Of a stretch of DNA of 64,000 nucleotides, positions 31,898 through 41,055 are shown in pieces. This stretch comes from an uncultured Clostridia bacterium (lineage in GTDB: Bacteria > Bacillota > Clostridia > Christensenellales > UBA1242). Position 1 is the stretch's first letter. Every line of letters begins with the position of its first letter. The stretch lies in NCBI GenBank assembly GCA_944372585.1, contig CALVZQ010000001.1, forward strand, positions 70,512 through 134,511. The letters run 5' to 3'. Under the pieces are notes generated by a model, which was given only the letters and a program-made list of their open reading frames with translations, had not been told where the DNA came from and did not search any database. A program made the translations under genes and the position numbers.

Positions 31898-34800
31898 TGA
31901 ACAAGTTTTTGGATTTTCTTAAAACGACAAAACTTCCTGAGAAGAAAAACTTGGGAGGGTTTTTTATTGGTGAAAAAGTTTTGTTTTGTTCTTTGCAAGA
32001 CAAACTTGTCTATCTTTGTGGCGACTTTGTCACAGCGAGCAAATTGAAAAGAGGACTTTTGGATTGCGGAAAGAAAGTCCAAATTGTCTCTTGTGGAAGA
32101 GAGAATGAAGACGAAAAAGACGTCAATTTGTTTCCGTTTGCCGATGCGATTTCTTCATTTTTAGATGGAAAGATTGATGTGTTGATTTTCTTGCCATCAT
32201 CACTGACAACAAAATTTGATTTGGAGTTTTTGAAAAACAAGTTTGTCATTGCACAGCAAACAGAAATTTCTCTTGAAGAGTTGTCGGAAAAGTTGGTGTC
32301 GTTTGGTTATGAAAGAGTGGAATATGTGAACAGTGTTGGTCAATTTGCTGTTCGTGGGGACATTGTTGACATTTTTATCAGCGGGCAGGATTATCCTTAT
32401 CGTGTCGAATTTTTTGATGAGGAAGTTGAAAAAATCATCAATTTTGATTTTTCCACAATGAAAACACAAGAAATTGTTGAAAAAATTGAAATTTTGCCTA
32501 TTTTTTTGAAAAATGGAACAAATTTGGTTTTGGATTTGTGTGAAAATGTTGTCATTGACGAACCAATCAAAATTGAAAATGAATGTAAAATTTTGCAAAA
32601 GAGCAGAGAAGAATTGTCTTGGAACAGAGATGGTCTTTTCTTGAATTTTGATGAGATTGATTTAAAAAAATATACCATTTTAACAAATACAAACGACAGC
32701 GACTTTGAAAACAAAACTGTTGGACAAAAGAGTTATGTGACAGATTTCTTGGCGCTGAAAAAAGACATAATGATCTATGCAGATGGTCATGTCAATGTTT
32801 TTCTTTTCGCAGGTGATTATTTTGATATTTTGAGCGAGTTTTTGCTTACCAACAAAATTCAATACAAGGTTTTTGAAGGTGAATTGGTTGACAATATTCA
32901 CATCTATTTGTGCAAAGATTATTTTCCTTATTCCTTCAGTTTTCTTGAATTTGACATTGTCGGCATTGGCACAGATGATATGTACAAAAACAAAAAAGTT
33001 GACTATCGAAGCGGAAAACAAAATTTTTCGTATTTGCCAAAAGTTGGGGACTATGTTGTTCATTCCTTCTATGGTGTTGGACGATGCAAGGACATTGTCA
33101 GACTGAAACTTTCGCACTTTGAAAAAGACTATTTTGTTTTGGAATATAAAAATGGTGCACTTTTGTATTTGCCATCTGAGCAGGCAAACTTGTTGTCCGC
33201 TTATATTGGTGGAGAAAGTCCAAAACTTAATGCGTTGGGTTCGAGTGAATGGACAAGACTGAAACAAAAAGTCAAAGACGACTTGAAAGAAGTTGCAATT
33301 TCGCTTGCAAAAATCTATAAAGAGCGTCAAGACAAAAAGGGTTTTGTTTTTGTCAGAGATGAAGAACTTGAAAAACAATTTGCAGATGCTTTTGAATTTG
33401 AACTGACTCCAGACCAAGCTCAAGCAATTGCCGATGTTGACAAAGATATGGAAAGTGACAAAATCATGGACAGGCTGATTTGTGGCGATGTTGGTTTTGG
33501 AAAGACTGAAGTCGCCTTTCGTGCGATTTTTAAGGCGGTATATAATGGAAAACAAGTTGCCTTCCTTTGTCCTACCACAATTTTGTCAGAACAGCACTTT
33601 CGTTCAACAAAACAGAGAATGAATGGTTTTGGTCTCAGAGTGGAAATTTTAAACCGCTTCAAGTCGGACAAAGAAACAAAAGAAATTTACAAAAGGCTGG
33701 CAGAGGGAAAAATTGACATTTTGATTGGGACTCACAAAATTTTGAATGAGAATTTGAAATTCAAAGATTTGGGCTTGCTTGTTCTTGATGAAGAGCAAAG
33801 ATTTGGAGTTAAAGACAAAGAAAAAATCAAAAAAATAAAGACGGACATTGATGTTTTGACACTTTCTGCAACACCAATACCAAGAACTTTGCATATGTCA
33901 CTTTCAGGGATTCGTGACATCAGTGTCATTGCAACGCCGCCTCGAGACAGACTCCCTATTCAAACATATGTCAGTCCATACAGCGACCAACTTTTGCAAG
34001 ATGTTGTGTCAAGAGAGCTTTCGAGGAATGGAAAAGCCCTTGTGCTTTTCAACAGAGTTGCAGAGATTTACAATTTCAGGGCTCATGTTGCCGAACTGCT
34101 GCCACAAGCAAAAATTGGAGTCGCTCATGGTCAAATGATGGAAAATGAGCTTGCAAAAGTTATCAACGACCTTTATGATGACAAGTTTAATCTTTTTATT
34201 TCAACCACTTTGATCGAAAATGGAATTGATTTGCCAACTTTAAACACCCTTTTTGTTGTTGATTGTGATATGTTGGGACTGAGCCAACTCTATCAAATAA
34301 GGGGAAGAATTGGTCGTTCTGATAAGTTGGCCTACGCATATTTGACTTACAACGGCGGAAAAGTTTTGACTGAAGATGCTTACAAAAGGCTTGAGGCCAT
34401 CAAAGAGTTTAGAGAACTTGGAAGCGGTTTCAAAATTGCGATGAGAGATTTGGAAATTCGTGGCGCGGGCAACATTTTGGGCAAAGAACAACATGGACAT
34501 ATGCAAAAAGTCGGGTATGATATGTATGTTCGACTTTTGGAAGAAGTCACAAAAGAAATCTCAGGTCAAAAAACTCATAGTGCAAAAGAAATCAAGATGG
34601 AACTTGTGCTTGATGCATTTATCAGTGAAGATTACATTCCATCTCAAGAAGAAAGGATTGTTTTCTACAACAAAATAAGCAACATTTCAACCAAGGAAGA
34701 ATATGACCAAGTTGTCAAACAACTTCAAGAAAGCAATGGAGATTTGCCTGCCGAAGTTGAAAATTTGTGCAAAGTGGCATTTTTGAAGAACTTGGCAGGA

Positions 34801-35031
34801 AACTTTAATGTTCAAAAAATTAAAATTAATGCTGTTGACTGTTTGATTTATTTTTATAAAAGTGAAGAGATAATTGATAAAAGATTGTCGAATGTTGGCA
34901 AGTTTTATGATACTTGTTTAAAATTTGAACAACTACCTATTCTAAAGGTAAACACAAAAGGTAAGGTCATTGACAAAGTCAATTTGCTCATTGAGATGTT
35001 TTCCAATGCTTTGACATCTAAAAAAGATTGA
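31897..35031 (+). CDS. mfd: Transcription-repair coupling factor Mfd
   Basis: 1,044 residues from ATG 31897, overlapping the pth stop by one base. N-terminal UvrB-homology part (FAVRGDIVDIFISG, YRVEFFDEEVEKI), RNA-polymerase-interaction domain near 380-450 (GDYVVHSFYGVGRC), SF2 translocase with Walker A GDVGFGKTE near 530, LDEEQRFGVKDKEKIK near 630 and QIRGRIGRSDKLAYAYL, then the TRG/C-terminal region. Mfd removes stalled RNA polymerase and recruits UvrA. About 100 residues shorter than the Bacillus protein, mainly in the N-terminal part. Confidence 0.95.
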   Translation: MNKFLDFLKTTKLPEKKNLGGFFIGEKVLFCSLQDKLVYLCGDFVTASKLKRGLLDCGKKVQIVSCGRENEDEKDVNLFPFADAISSFLDGKIDVLIFLPSSLTTKFDLEFLKNKFVIAQQTEISLEELSEKLVSFGYERVEYVNSVGQFAVRGDIVDIFISGQDYPYRVEFFDEEVEKIINFDFSTMKTQEIVEKIEILPIFLKNGTNLVLDLCENVVIDEPIKIENECKILQKSREELSWNRDGLFLNFDEIDLKKYTILTNTNDSDFENKTVGQKSYVTDFLALKKDIMIYADGHVNVFLFAGDYFDILSEFLLTNKIQYKVFEGELVDNIHIYLCKDYFPYSFSFLEFDIVGIGTDDMYKNKKVDYRSGKQNFSYLPKVGDYVVHSFYGVGRCKDIVRLKLSHFEKDYFVLEYKNGALLYLPSEQANLLSAYIGGESPKLNALGSSEWTRLKQKVKDDLKEVAISLAKIYKERQDKKGFVFVRDEELEKQFADAFEFELTPDQAQAIADVDKDMESDKIMDRLICGDVGFGKTEVAFRAIFKAVYNGKQVAFLCPTTILSEQHFRSTKQRMNGFGLRVEILNRFKSDKETKEIYKRLAEGKIDILIGTHKILNENLKFKDLGLLVLDEEQRFGVKDKEKIKKIKTDIDVLTLSATPIPRTLHMSLSGIRDISVIATPPRDRLPIQTYVSPYSDQLLQDVVSRELSRNGKALVLFNRVAEIYNFRAHVAELLPQAKIGVAHGQMMENELAKVINDLYDDKFNLFISTTLIENGIDLPTLNTLFVVDCDMLGLSQLYQIRGRIGRSDKLAYAYLTYNGGKVLTEDAYKRLEAIKEFRELGSGFKIAMRDLEIRGAGNILGKEQHGHMQKVGYDMYVRLLEEVTKEISGQKTHSAKEIKMELVLDAFISEDYIPSQEERIVFYNKISNISTKEEYDQVVKQLQESNGDLPAEVENLCKVAFLKNLAGNFNVQKIKINAVDCLIYFYKSEEIIDKRLSNVGKFYDTCLKFEQLPILKVNTKGKVIDKVNLLIEMFSNALTSKKD

Positions 35032-35049
35032 GAAATTGCTTTCTTTTGC

Positions 35050-35078
35050 TTGAAATTTATTGTTTTATGGTTTATAAT
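35050..35078 (+). promoter_or_regulatory. Promoter of the foldase-like lipoprotein gene
   Basis: TTGAAA (35050-35055), 17 bases, TATAAT (35073-35078). Confidence 0.7.
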
Positions 35079-35143
35079 ATTGGAGTTAGAATATTAAAGT
35101 GAACCAGTGTCGCTTTAAAACAAAAAATGACTTGGAGAAAAAT

Positions 35144-37036
35144 GTGAAAAGAAAATTTGCAGTGTTATTTATGATGGTGGTTATGTGTCTGTCTGTTTTT
35201 ACAGGCTGTTCTTTGGTCACCACAAACAGTAGAAATTATTATGAAGCAGTTGTTGCAACAATAACATATACTGATGGAGAAACGGAAGACATCACAAAAA
35301 GAGATTTGATTTCGGCTTACAACAGTTATGGATACAACTATGTTGACAATTATGGCTACACAATGGAACAGGCAGTTATGGAAACTTTGGAAACCATAAT
35401 TGACAACCGTTTGACAATCAAGGCAGTTGAGGAATATTATGAAGCCAACCCAAGTGAAGGCGAAATGTTGAATGGAAATGAAACCACTTACATCTGGGAC
35501 GAAACTTACAACGCACTATATTCAAACTTGAAGGAATATTTGAATGAGGTTTTGGACATCTCTCCTTCAGATGATAGCAGTGAAGAATCTGATACAAATT
35601 CGTCGGTTTACACATCTTATGCAAGGTCTGCATATCTTGAAAAGAATTCAAATGGAAAATATGTAATCAAGAAAACAACCCCAGCTTCAACAATCAGAGC
35701 AACTTATGCTGGCAGACAAAATGCTGAAGGTATCTATTGCAATTATGATTATAAAGATGCAGAAGACAACTATCCTTTCAAAGAAGCAATGTACACAAAA
35801 CTTTATTCTTTGATTGATGGTGACAATTCGACAAGTTCTAGAAATTGGAGAAGTGCTTTCAACAACTATCTTTCAGATATCAAAGAAAATTACGAATATA
35901 AAGACTTCCAAACAGACAAAGAGTGGTTCTTGTTTGAAATGGACAGGGTTCACAGCATCATCAGAGACAATTATATTGTTGAGAAATATGAAGTTATCTA
36001 CAACAGACAGTCTCACCAAGATGCAGATGTTTCAAATGTGACAGTGGGAAATGTTTTGTCATATTATTCTGCAAAAGTCAGAGCAGATTATGCAACATAT
36101 GCCTTGGGTGGTGACACAGAGACATATGAAAGCACAATGCTTTCTGATGTTGGAAGTGTGGACTACATTCTGGAAGGAGAGGGGGCGTCAAATTATTTCT
36201 ATGTTGCATACATCAAGCTTGAAATGACTGATGCTCAAATGACAGAATACACAAATCTTCAAAATGCTTTGCAAAACCAATCAATTGGATTGAATGAATA
36301 TAAAGAAAGACTTGATGTTTTGTATGGCGGCATAAGTGCAACAATCAGAGATGCAGAAACTGGCGAAGAAACAACCCAAACAATTTCTGCTCAAAATTTG
36401 CTCGACAAGATCAACCAAGATGTTGAGAAATATAAGTATATTTATGTTTCGGATTTGACAGAAGAACAAATTGCCGAAGCGGAAGCTGAAGGAAAAACTT
36501 TGGACACTTATGTTGCAGACTACAACAAACAGATTTCTTATAACAAAGCAGATGCTTTCAGACCATATTTATATTTGTATAATGATGATGACACATTGAA
36601 AGGTGCAGAATATAACACAGTTTTTGGTGTTAATTCTTCAAATGAAGTTTTGGCAAATGATACATTTAGTGAAAATGAAGAAGTTTTAGATGCAATCTTG
36701 AAACTTTACAACAACAACGAGGCAGAAATCGGAGATACAACCGAATTTGTTAGAGCAGAAGACGGGCTTTATATGTTCTTCTATGCGGGAGAAATCAAGA
36801 ATGTTTTCAGCGGAATAACAGCAAACTTTGATGTTTCAAAAAATCAAGAGAATATCAGAACTTTGGCATCAACAAGGTTGAACATCTTCTCAGAAAAAAC
36901 ATTGTTTGACCAAATCTATGAACAACTTACAACAGACAATTTCTCAGTTTTCCAAAATATGAACATGAACTATCTTAGATCTTCATTGACAACAAAGATC
37001 GAGGCAATTGAGAACAATCTTAGAGATTTGTATTGA
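35144..37036 (+). CDS. SurA/PrsA-like foldase lipoprotein without a clear PPIase domain
   Basis: 630 residues from GTG 35144, selected by TTGGAG upstream; an upstream in-frame GTG at 35099 lacks one. The signal peptide ends in a lipobox, LSVFTGC. The N-terminal mature part looks like a SurA-N chaperone helix bundle (KRDLISAYNSYG, METLETIIDNRLTIKAVEEYY). No parvulin motif is evident in the middle, which is Tyr/Asp/Ser-rich, and the C-terminus returns to helices. A gene for such a foldase directly after mfd is a common Bacillota arrangement. Probably helps exported proteins fold. Confidence 0.7.
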   Translation: MKRKFAVLFMMVVMCLSVFTGCSLVTTNSRNYYEAVVATITYTDGETEDITKRDLISAYNSYGYNYVDNYGYTMEQAVMETLETIIDNRLTIKAVEEYYEANPSEGEMLNGNETTYIWDETYNALYSNLKEYLNEVLDISPSDDSSEESDTNSSVYTSYARSAYLEKNSNGKYVIKKTTPASTIRATYAGRQNAEGIYCNYDYKDAEDNYPFKEAMYTKLYSLIDGDNSTSSRNWRSAFNNYLSDIKENYEYKDFQTDKEWFLFEMDRVHSIIRDNYIVEKYEVIYNRQSHQDADVSNVTVGNVLSYYSAKVRADYATYALGGDTETYESTMLSDVGSVDYILEGEGASNYFYVAYIKLEMTDAQMTEYTNLQNALQNQSIGLNEYKERLDVLYGGISATIRDAETGEETTQTISAQNLLDKINQDVEKYKYIYVSDLTEEQIAEAEAEGKTLDTYVADYNKQISYNKADAFRPYLYLYNDDDTLKGAEYNTVFGVNSSNEVLANDTFSENEEVLDAILKLYNNNEAEIGDTTEFVRAEDGLYMFFYAGEIKNVFSGITANFDVSKNQENIRTLASTRLNIFSEKTLFDQIYEQLTTDNFSVFQNMNMNYLRSSLTTKIEAIENNLRDLY

Positions 37037-37052
37037 TAAAATAAAAATCTGT

Positions 37053-37090
37053 AACAACTCTTGTTTAAATTGACAAGAGTTGTTTTTTTT
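37053..37090 (+). terminator. Strong terminator overlapping the next promoter
   Basis: AACAACTCTTGT (37053-37064), eight-base loop, ACAAGAGTTGTT (37073-37084), then T-run to 37090. The -35 TTGACA of the next gene (37070-37075) spans loop and 3' arm. Confidence 0.88.
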
Positions 37091-37098
37091 GCTAAAAT
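37070..37098 (+). promoter_or_regulatory. Promoter of the flippase-like gene (leaderless)
   Basis: TTGACA (37070-37075), 17 bases consisting mostly of the terminator T-run, TAAAAT (37093-37098). ATG at 37108, nine bases further. Confidence 0.75.
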
Positions 37099-37107
37099 GC
37101 AAACATA

Positions 37108-38469
37108 ATGAGTGAAGAAAAACAACCAACCGAGATTGATGAAGAATTTCAATCTGCTGATGTGTCAGAAAAGAAAAAGAAGCAGAATTTTTTTTCACGC
37201 GTTAAAACACGATACAGAAATAAACAAATTGAAAGACTGAAAAAAGAGGAACTTTCAGAAGAAGAGAACAAAAAAGTCGAAGAAAAGATTGAAGAAACAA
37301 ACAAAGAGATCAATGACAAATCTAAAGCAAAGAAAAAGAAAATATTAAACATTTTCTATTTCATTTTCAACATTGTTCTTGTGGTCGGCATTTTGATTTG
37401 GAACATTTTTACCACAGAAGATTTTACTCCCTTAAGACTGAAAGATGTAAATTTTCTCTATATTTTCATCATGTTGGTCTTTTTGGCTGGGTTCATTATC
37501 GTTGATGTCGTTGCAATTCATCGAATGATATACAGAAAGACATTGCGTTCTAGATGGTTTTTGTCATTTAAGTCACTTGGAATTTTGAGATATTATGATG
37601 CCATCATTCCAATGTCGGGCGGTGGACAGGGATTTATGGCGACATATCTCAATGCAAGAGATGTGCCAGCTTCAACTTCTCTTTCGGTTCCAATGGCGAA
37701 ATTGGTTTTTCAACAAATTGCATGGTTGATTGTCACATTTGTGTGTCTTGTTTTGTCATTTACCAATGGAAGTTCTCAGACATTTGTTTCAGTCGCAAGC
37801 ATCATAGGTTTCATTTTGGCATTCATTGCAGTCGCATTTATTGTTTTTGTTTCGGTCTCAAAAAAGTTGGGGCAGAAACTTGTGTCTTGGGGATTGAAAT
37901 TGCTTGTCAAAATGCATATTTTGAAAAATTATGAGAAGTATTATGACAAGGTAATGAATTTTGTTACTGATTATCAAAACATCATCAAGGAGTACAGCAA
38001 AGCAAAATGGGACGTTTTTCTTCAGTTGGTGTTGCATACAATCAGATTTGTCTTCCTTTTCTCAATTCCTTATTTCATTTATTTGGCATTTCCTTATCAG
38101 GGTGGTGCCATAGGAAACTATGGTGATTTCTTTATTTATGCGGCATTGATTGATTTGGCGGCAAGTTTTATTCCTCTTCCAGGTGGAAGTGGTATGAATG
38201 AAATTACATTTGCTGCATTGTTTAATGATTATTTGGGCGGTTATACATTTTGGGCATTGCTACTTTGGAGATTCTGTTCGTTCTATATTGATTTGTTGAT
38301 GGGCATTGGTGTCATTTCTTATGATACAGTCTATGGAAATCGAAAATATCGTTGGGTAAAAAAGAAATTTGCTCTTCAAGAAGAAAGTCAAGAATTTAGA
38401 AAAATGCAGATTGAAAATTTTAGACAGGAACGTAATAAACGAAGAAAAAAATTGAAAAAAGATTTCTGA
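37108..38469 (+). CDS. LPG_synthase_TM/UPF0104 flippase-like membrane protein
   Basis: 453 residues. A highly charged N-terminal region of about 72 residues (Lys/Glu coiled coil) precedes about eight membrane helices. Family marks include IIPMSGGGQGFMATYLNARDVP and DLAASFIPLPGGSGMNEITFAALF, typical of the membrane half of lysylphosphatidylglycerol synthase (MprF-type) and related flippases. The aminoacyl-transferase domain of MprF is absent, so lipid translocation or a glycolipid role is likelier than lysyl transfer. The C-terminus is Arg/Lys-rich. Confidence 0.85.
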   Translation: MSEEKQPTEIDEEFQSADVSEKKKKQNFFSRVKTRYRNKQIERLKKEELSEEENKKVEEKIEETNKEINDKSKAKKKKILNIFYFIFNIVLVVGILIWNIFTTEDFTPLRLKDVNFLYIFIMLVFLAGFIIVDVVAIHRMIYRKTLRSRWFLSFKSLGILRYYDAIIPMSGGGQGFMATYLNARDVPASTSLSVPMAKLVFQQIAWLIVTFVCLVLSFTNGSSQTFVSVASIIGFILAFIAVAFIVFVSVSKKLGQKLVSWGLKLLVKMHILKNYEKYYDKVMNFVTDYQNIIKEYSKAKWDVFLQLVLHTIRFVFLFSIPYFIYLAFPYQGGAIGNYGDFFIYAALIDLAASFIPLPGGSGMNEITFAALFNDYLGGYTFWALLLWRFCSFYIDLLMGIGVISYDTVYGNRKYRWVKKKFALQEESQEFRKMQIENFRQERNKRRKKLKKDF

Positions 38470-38507
38470 GACAGAATAATAATAAAAGCAAAGTTTAAAC
38501 TAAAAAC

Positions 38508-39050
38508 ATGAAAAAAAGTAATGTAGGTTGGATCTTTGCAGTCATTATTCTGTCTATTTTATTGATTTTGTCATTGATTTTGGGCATGAGTGGTTATTAT
38601 TATTCAATATCATATTTAAATTCAAATTCGGATTTAACCGTTGGAGATTCCTTTTCTATTGGTGTCAACCCAAATCAAGCAAGTGTGGCATCATTTACTT
38701 TTGATGGAGCTTTTTTGCCTGGAGAGACAATTCCGCAGGTGGTTCAAATAAATGCACAAGATCTAAATTCCGATGTTAGGGTGAGGGTCAAAGCAAAAAT
38801 TTTTGGAATTGTCAGCGATACCGAATTTGATTTTGTGACCAGTGAGCATTTCGAGAAGGCGGAAGATGGATATTATTATTATGATGATGTTTTGCAGGGT
38901 GGGAACAAAATCACATTTTGCACTTATATTGTTTTGCCAAAAGATGCAGATTTTGTGAGTAGGGAAAAATATATCATATCTTTTGTGGTGGAAACATTGG
39001 AAACAAAGTTTGATGACCAAAATATTTGGAAAAATGTTCAACAATACTGA
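38508..39050 (+). CDS. Exported or membrane-anchored small protein
   Basis: 180 residues. One N-terminal hydrophobic helix (about 8-32) acting as signal or anchor, then a beta-rich domain with PGETIPQVVQINAQDLNSDVRVRVKAKIFG, a pattern reminiscent of TasA/camelysin-type matrix proteins, where a hydrophobic beta sandwich has NxxxDxxVRVK strands. The resemblance is weak and no firm family is claimed. It has no clear ribosome-binding site; the ATG directly follows A/T-rich promoter-like sequence. Confidence 0.6.
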   Translation: MKKSNVGWIFAVIILSILLILSLILGMSGYYYSISYLNSNSDLTVGDSFSIGVNPNQASVASFTFDGAFLPGETIPQVVQINAQDLNSDVRVRVKAKIFGIVSDTEFDFVTSEHFEKAEDGYYYYDDVLQGGNKITFCTYIVLPKDADFVSREKYIISFVVETLETKFDDQNIWKNVQQY

Positions 39051-39109
39051 AATTTGTTGGACTTTTTTAGTTATAATAAGATAAAATAATGATAAGTAAG
39101 GAGTTTTAA

Positions 39110-39433
39110 ATGGAAGAGAAGAAAGTTGTCATGCCACCACCGCCTAAGGAGTTGAAGAATATGCCACCACCACCTCCTTCAATCAAAAACGGGAATAATG
39201 AGAAAAAAGAGCCTGTTGATAGTGCAAACTCTGAGACAACCGAAAAAGTGGGAATGTCTGTTTCTGAGATGAAAAATGAAGATAAGTCTGTTGAAACGGA
39301 AAATATTGCAACCAAAAAGGAAGGGAAAGTTAAACATAGGTCAAGTGGAGGAGTGAAGACTTTTCTTTACTGGTTGGGATTTATTGTATCTTTGGGAGCA
39401 TTGGGAGTTTTGATTTATTTGTTGGTGAAATGA
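39110..39433 (+). CDS. Proline-rich tail-anchored small protein
   Basis: 107 residues, ATG after AAGGAG. The N-terminus has two proline clusters (MPPPPKELKNMPPPPPS), then a Glu/Lys/Ser-rich disordered region to about residue 82 and a C-terminal membrane helix (84-106, FLYWLGFIVSLGALGVLIYLLV). The soluble part should face the cytoplasm. No family recognised; proline-rich tails of this sort often recruit partner proteins to the membrane. Confidence 0.65.
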   Translation: MEEKKVVMPPPPKELKNMPPPPPSIKNGNNEKKEPVDSANSETTEKVGMSVSEMKNEDKSVETENIATKKEGKVKHRSSGGVKTFLYWLGFIVSLGALGVLIYLLVK

Positions 39434-39454
39434 TTTTTGTCAAGTTTATGAAAG

Positions 39455-39482
39455 GAAGTGCAATTTTTGCACTTCTTTTTTT
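39455..39482 (+). terminator. Terminator after the tail-anchored protein gene
   Basis: GAAGTGCA (39455-39462), loop ATTTT, TGCACTTC (39468-39475), then TTTTTTT. It rules out start codons upstream of it for the next gene. Confidence 0.88.
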
Positions 39483-39516
39483 GTTTATTAAATATAAAAG
39501 TGGGAATAGATCATAT

Positions 39517-39981
39517 ATGAAAAAAATTTTGATTTTTGTCTTGATTTTGTCATGTTTGTGTTCAACTTTGTTGGTAAAGAATGAAACAAATCCGATTTTT
39601 AATTTCGAAAATGTGGAAAAAGTTTGTTTTGTTTCTGCTTCTGATTTTCAAGAGATTGATGATGTCGAGTCAATTTCCTGTGGGGGGAAATTTTTTAATT
39701 ATTGCACTTTGGGGGTTGCGAAGCAGAATTTGTCGAAACTAAACAAAAATTCTGATGCAGTCCAGTTCTATTTGAGTGATGATGATGTTGACACTCTGTT
39801 TAAACAAATGAAATTTGAAATTGTTTCCACTTCTCAAATCGAAAGTTTGACAATTTATTGTGGTTACACTCCTTACTGTCAAACATGTGTTTATTTAGAT
39901 GGTAAAAAGGTGAATATGCAACTTGCTGTGTGTGAAGGATATATTGTTGTTGGCTTTCCTATGATACTGACTGGATATTGA
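39517..39981 (+). CDS. Exported protein, unknown (YwmB-like at best)
   Basis: 154 residues from ATG 39517; an earlier in-frame start at 39430 lies before a strong terminator and is rejected. A signal peptide MKKILIFVLILSCLCSTLLV is followed by a small alpha/beta domain with four or more Cys (SCGGKFFNYC, YCGYTPYCQTCVYLDGKKV), which could form disulfides. Size, signal and the position near spoIIQ/spoIIID recall YwmB-type exported proteins, but the match is not secure. Confidence 0.6.
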   Translation: MKKILIFVLILSCLCSTLLVKNETNPIFNFENVEKVCFVSASDFQEIDDVESISCGGKFFNYCTLGVAKQNLSKLNKNSDAVQFYLSDDDVDTLFKQMKFEIVSTSQIESLTIYCGYTPYCQTCVYLDGKKVNMQLAVCEGYIVVGFPMILTGY

Positions 39982-40064
39982 TTTTTTTTGTGAAGCTATA
40001 AAAAATTTTCAAATTTTATGTTTATTTTAATTTTTTGTGGAAATTATCAATGCATGGAGGTAAT

Positions 40065-40622
40065 ATGGAAATCAAAGAAGAAGGAAAATTCAAAAAATTA
40101 TTCAAAAGATATGGTGTGTTGAGTCTTGCATGTGTGTTTTCGCTCGCTCTTGCACTTGGAATTGCTCTGGGGATACCAAAAACCGAACCTGTGACCACAA
40201 GCAACATTGAATTTGGTTTGCCAATGACAAATGCTGTTGTGGTGAAAGATTATGCTGACGACAGGTTGCAGTTGAACGAAAGTCTGAATAGATGGGAAAT
40301 TCATCTTGCAGTTGACATGTCCTCTGAAAATGATGCTGTTTTCTCAATCTATGATGGAGTGGTAGATTCTGTTGATTCAAATTCGTTGGACGGCTACATT
40401 GTGACAATAAATCACTCTGATGGCTTTGTAAGTGTTTATTCATCATTGAGTGACAATGTGCAAGTTAAAGAAGGTGACAGTGTCAGGAAAGGACAACAAA
40501 TTGGCAATGCTTCAGATACAGCAACCAACGAATCAAAAGATGGTGCGCATTTGCACTTTGTGCTCATGAAAGACGGAGTTGAAGTTGATCCAAACAATTA
40601 TCTTGACTTGCAAAATAAGTAA
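40065..40622 (+). CDS. spoIIQ: SpoIIQ-like LytM/M23 peptidase
   Basis: 185 residues from ATG 40065, after GGAGG. One membrane helix (about 17-37), then an M23 (LytM) domain: His80-x3-Asp84 (HLAVD), VSVYSSLSDNVQVKEGDSVRKGQQIGNA and His162-x-His164 (AHLHF). Both halves of the zinc site are present, as in clostridial SpoIIQ, whereas the Bacillus protein has lost the first His. SpoIIQ sits in the forespore membrane and joins SpoIIIAH across the intermembrane space during engulfment. The neighbouring spoIIID supports this; a vegetative endopeptidase is the alternative. Confidence 0.8.
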   Translation: MEIKEEGKFKKLFKRYGVLSLACVFSLALALGIALGIPKTEPVTTSNIEFGLPMTNAVVVKDYADDRLQLNESLNRWEIHLAVDMSSENDAVFSIYDGVVDSVDSNSLDGYIVTINHSDGFVSVYSSLSDNVQVKEGDSVRKGQQIGNASDTATNESKDGAHLHFVLMKDGVEVDPNNYLDLQNK

Positions 40623-40690
40623 TTGAGAAATAATCGTTTTTAGTTGATTTTTCATGTGAATTATGTTAATATAATTCCATGGAGGTTGAC

Positions 40691-40921
40691 ATGATTATTG
40701 ATAAGGTAAAAGAATTGGTTGCAGAACAACTTGGAATTTCCAAAGATACCATCACTGAAGAATCAAACATCATTGAAGATTTGGGTGCAGATTCTTTAGA
40801 TGTTATTGAGATGTTGATGACTCTTGAAGAAGAATATGGTATCACGATTCCAGATGAAAAAATCAGCCAAATCAAAACAATCGGTCAAATCGTTGAATTG
40901 ATTGAAGAATGTCAAAAATAG
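40691..40921 (+). CDS. acpP: Acyl carrier protein
   Basis: 76 residues from ATG 40691. The ATG at 40679 is rejected because GGAGG (40681-40685) sits five bases before 40691 and a TATAAT at 40670-40675 puts the transcript start near 40682. LGADSLDVIEML carries the Ser that receives phosphopantetheine. It carries acyl chains in fatty-acid synthesis. It stands alone between sporulation genes, away from a fab operon. Confidence 0.94.
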   Translation: MIIDKVKELVAEQLGISKDTITEESNIIEDLGADSLDVIEMLMTLEEEYGITIPDEKISQIKTIGQIVELIEECQK

Positions 40922-40945
40922 AACGCTCGACGTTCTATTTTTTTA
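40915..40945 (+). terminator. acpP terminator
   Basis: AAAATAGAACG (40915-40925), loop CTCGA, CGTTCTATTTT (40931-40941) then TTT. It overlaps the acpP stop codon. Confidence 0.88.
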
Positions 40946-41055
40946 ATTTTGTTTTGTTTCGACAAAATTTTGCATAATGTGACAAGGTCTTTCATAAGAA
41001 TTATTATGACAATTTCAAAGAAATTTGAATTTATCAAATTCTTATGGGAGGCCAA

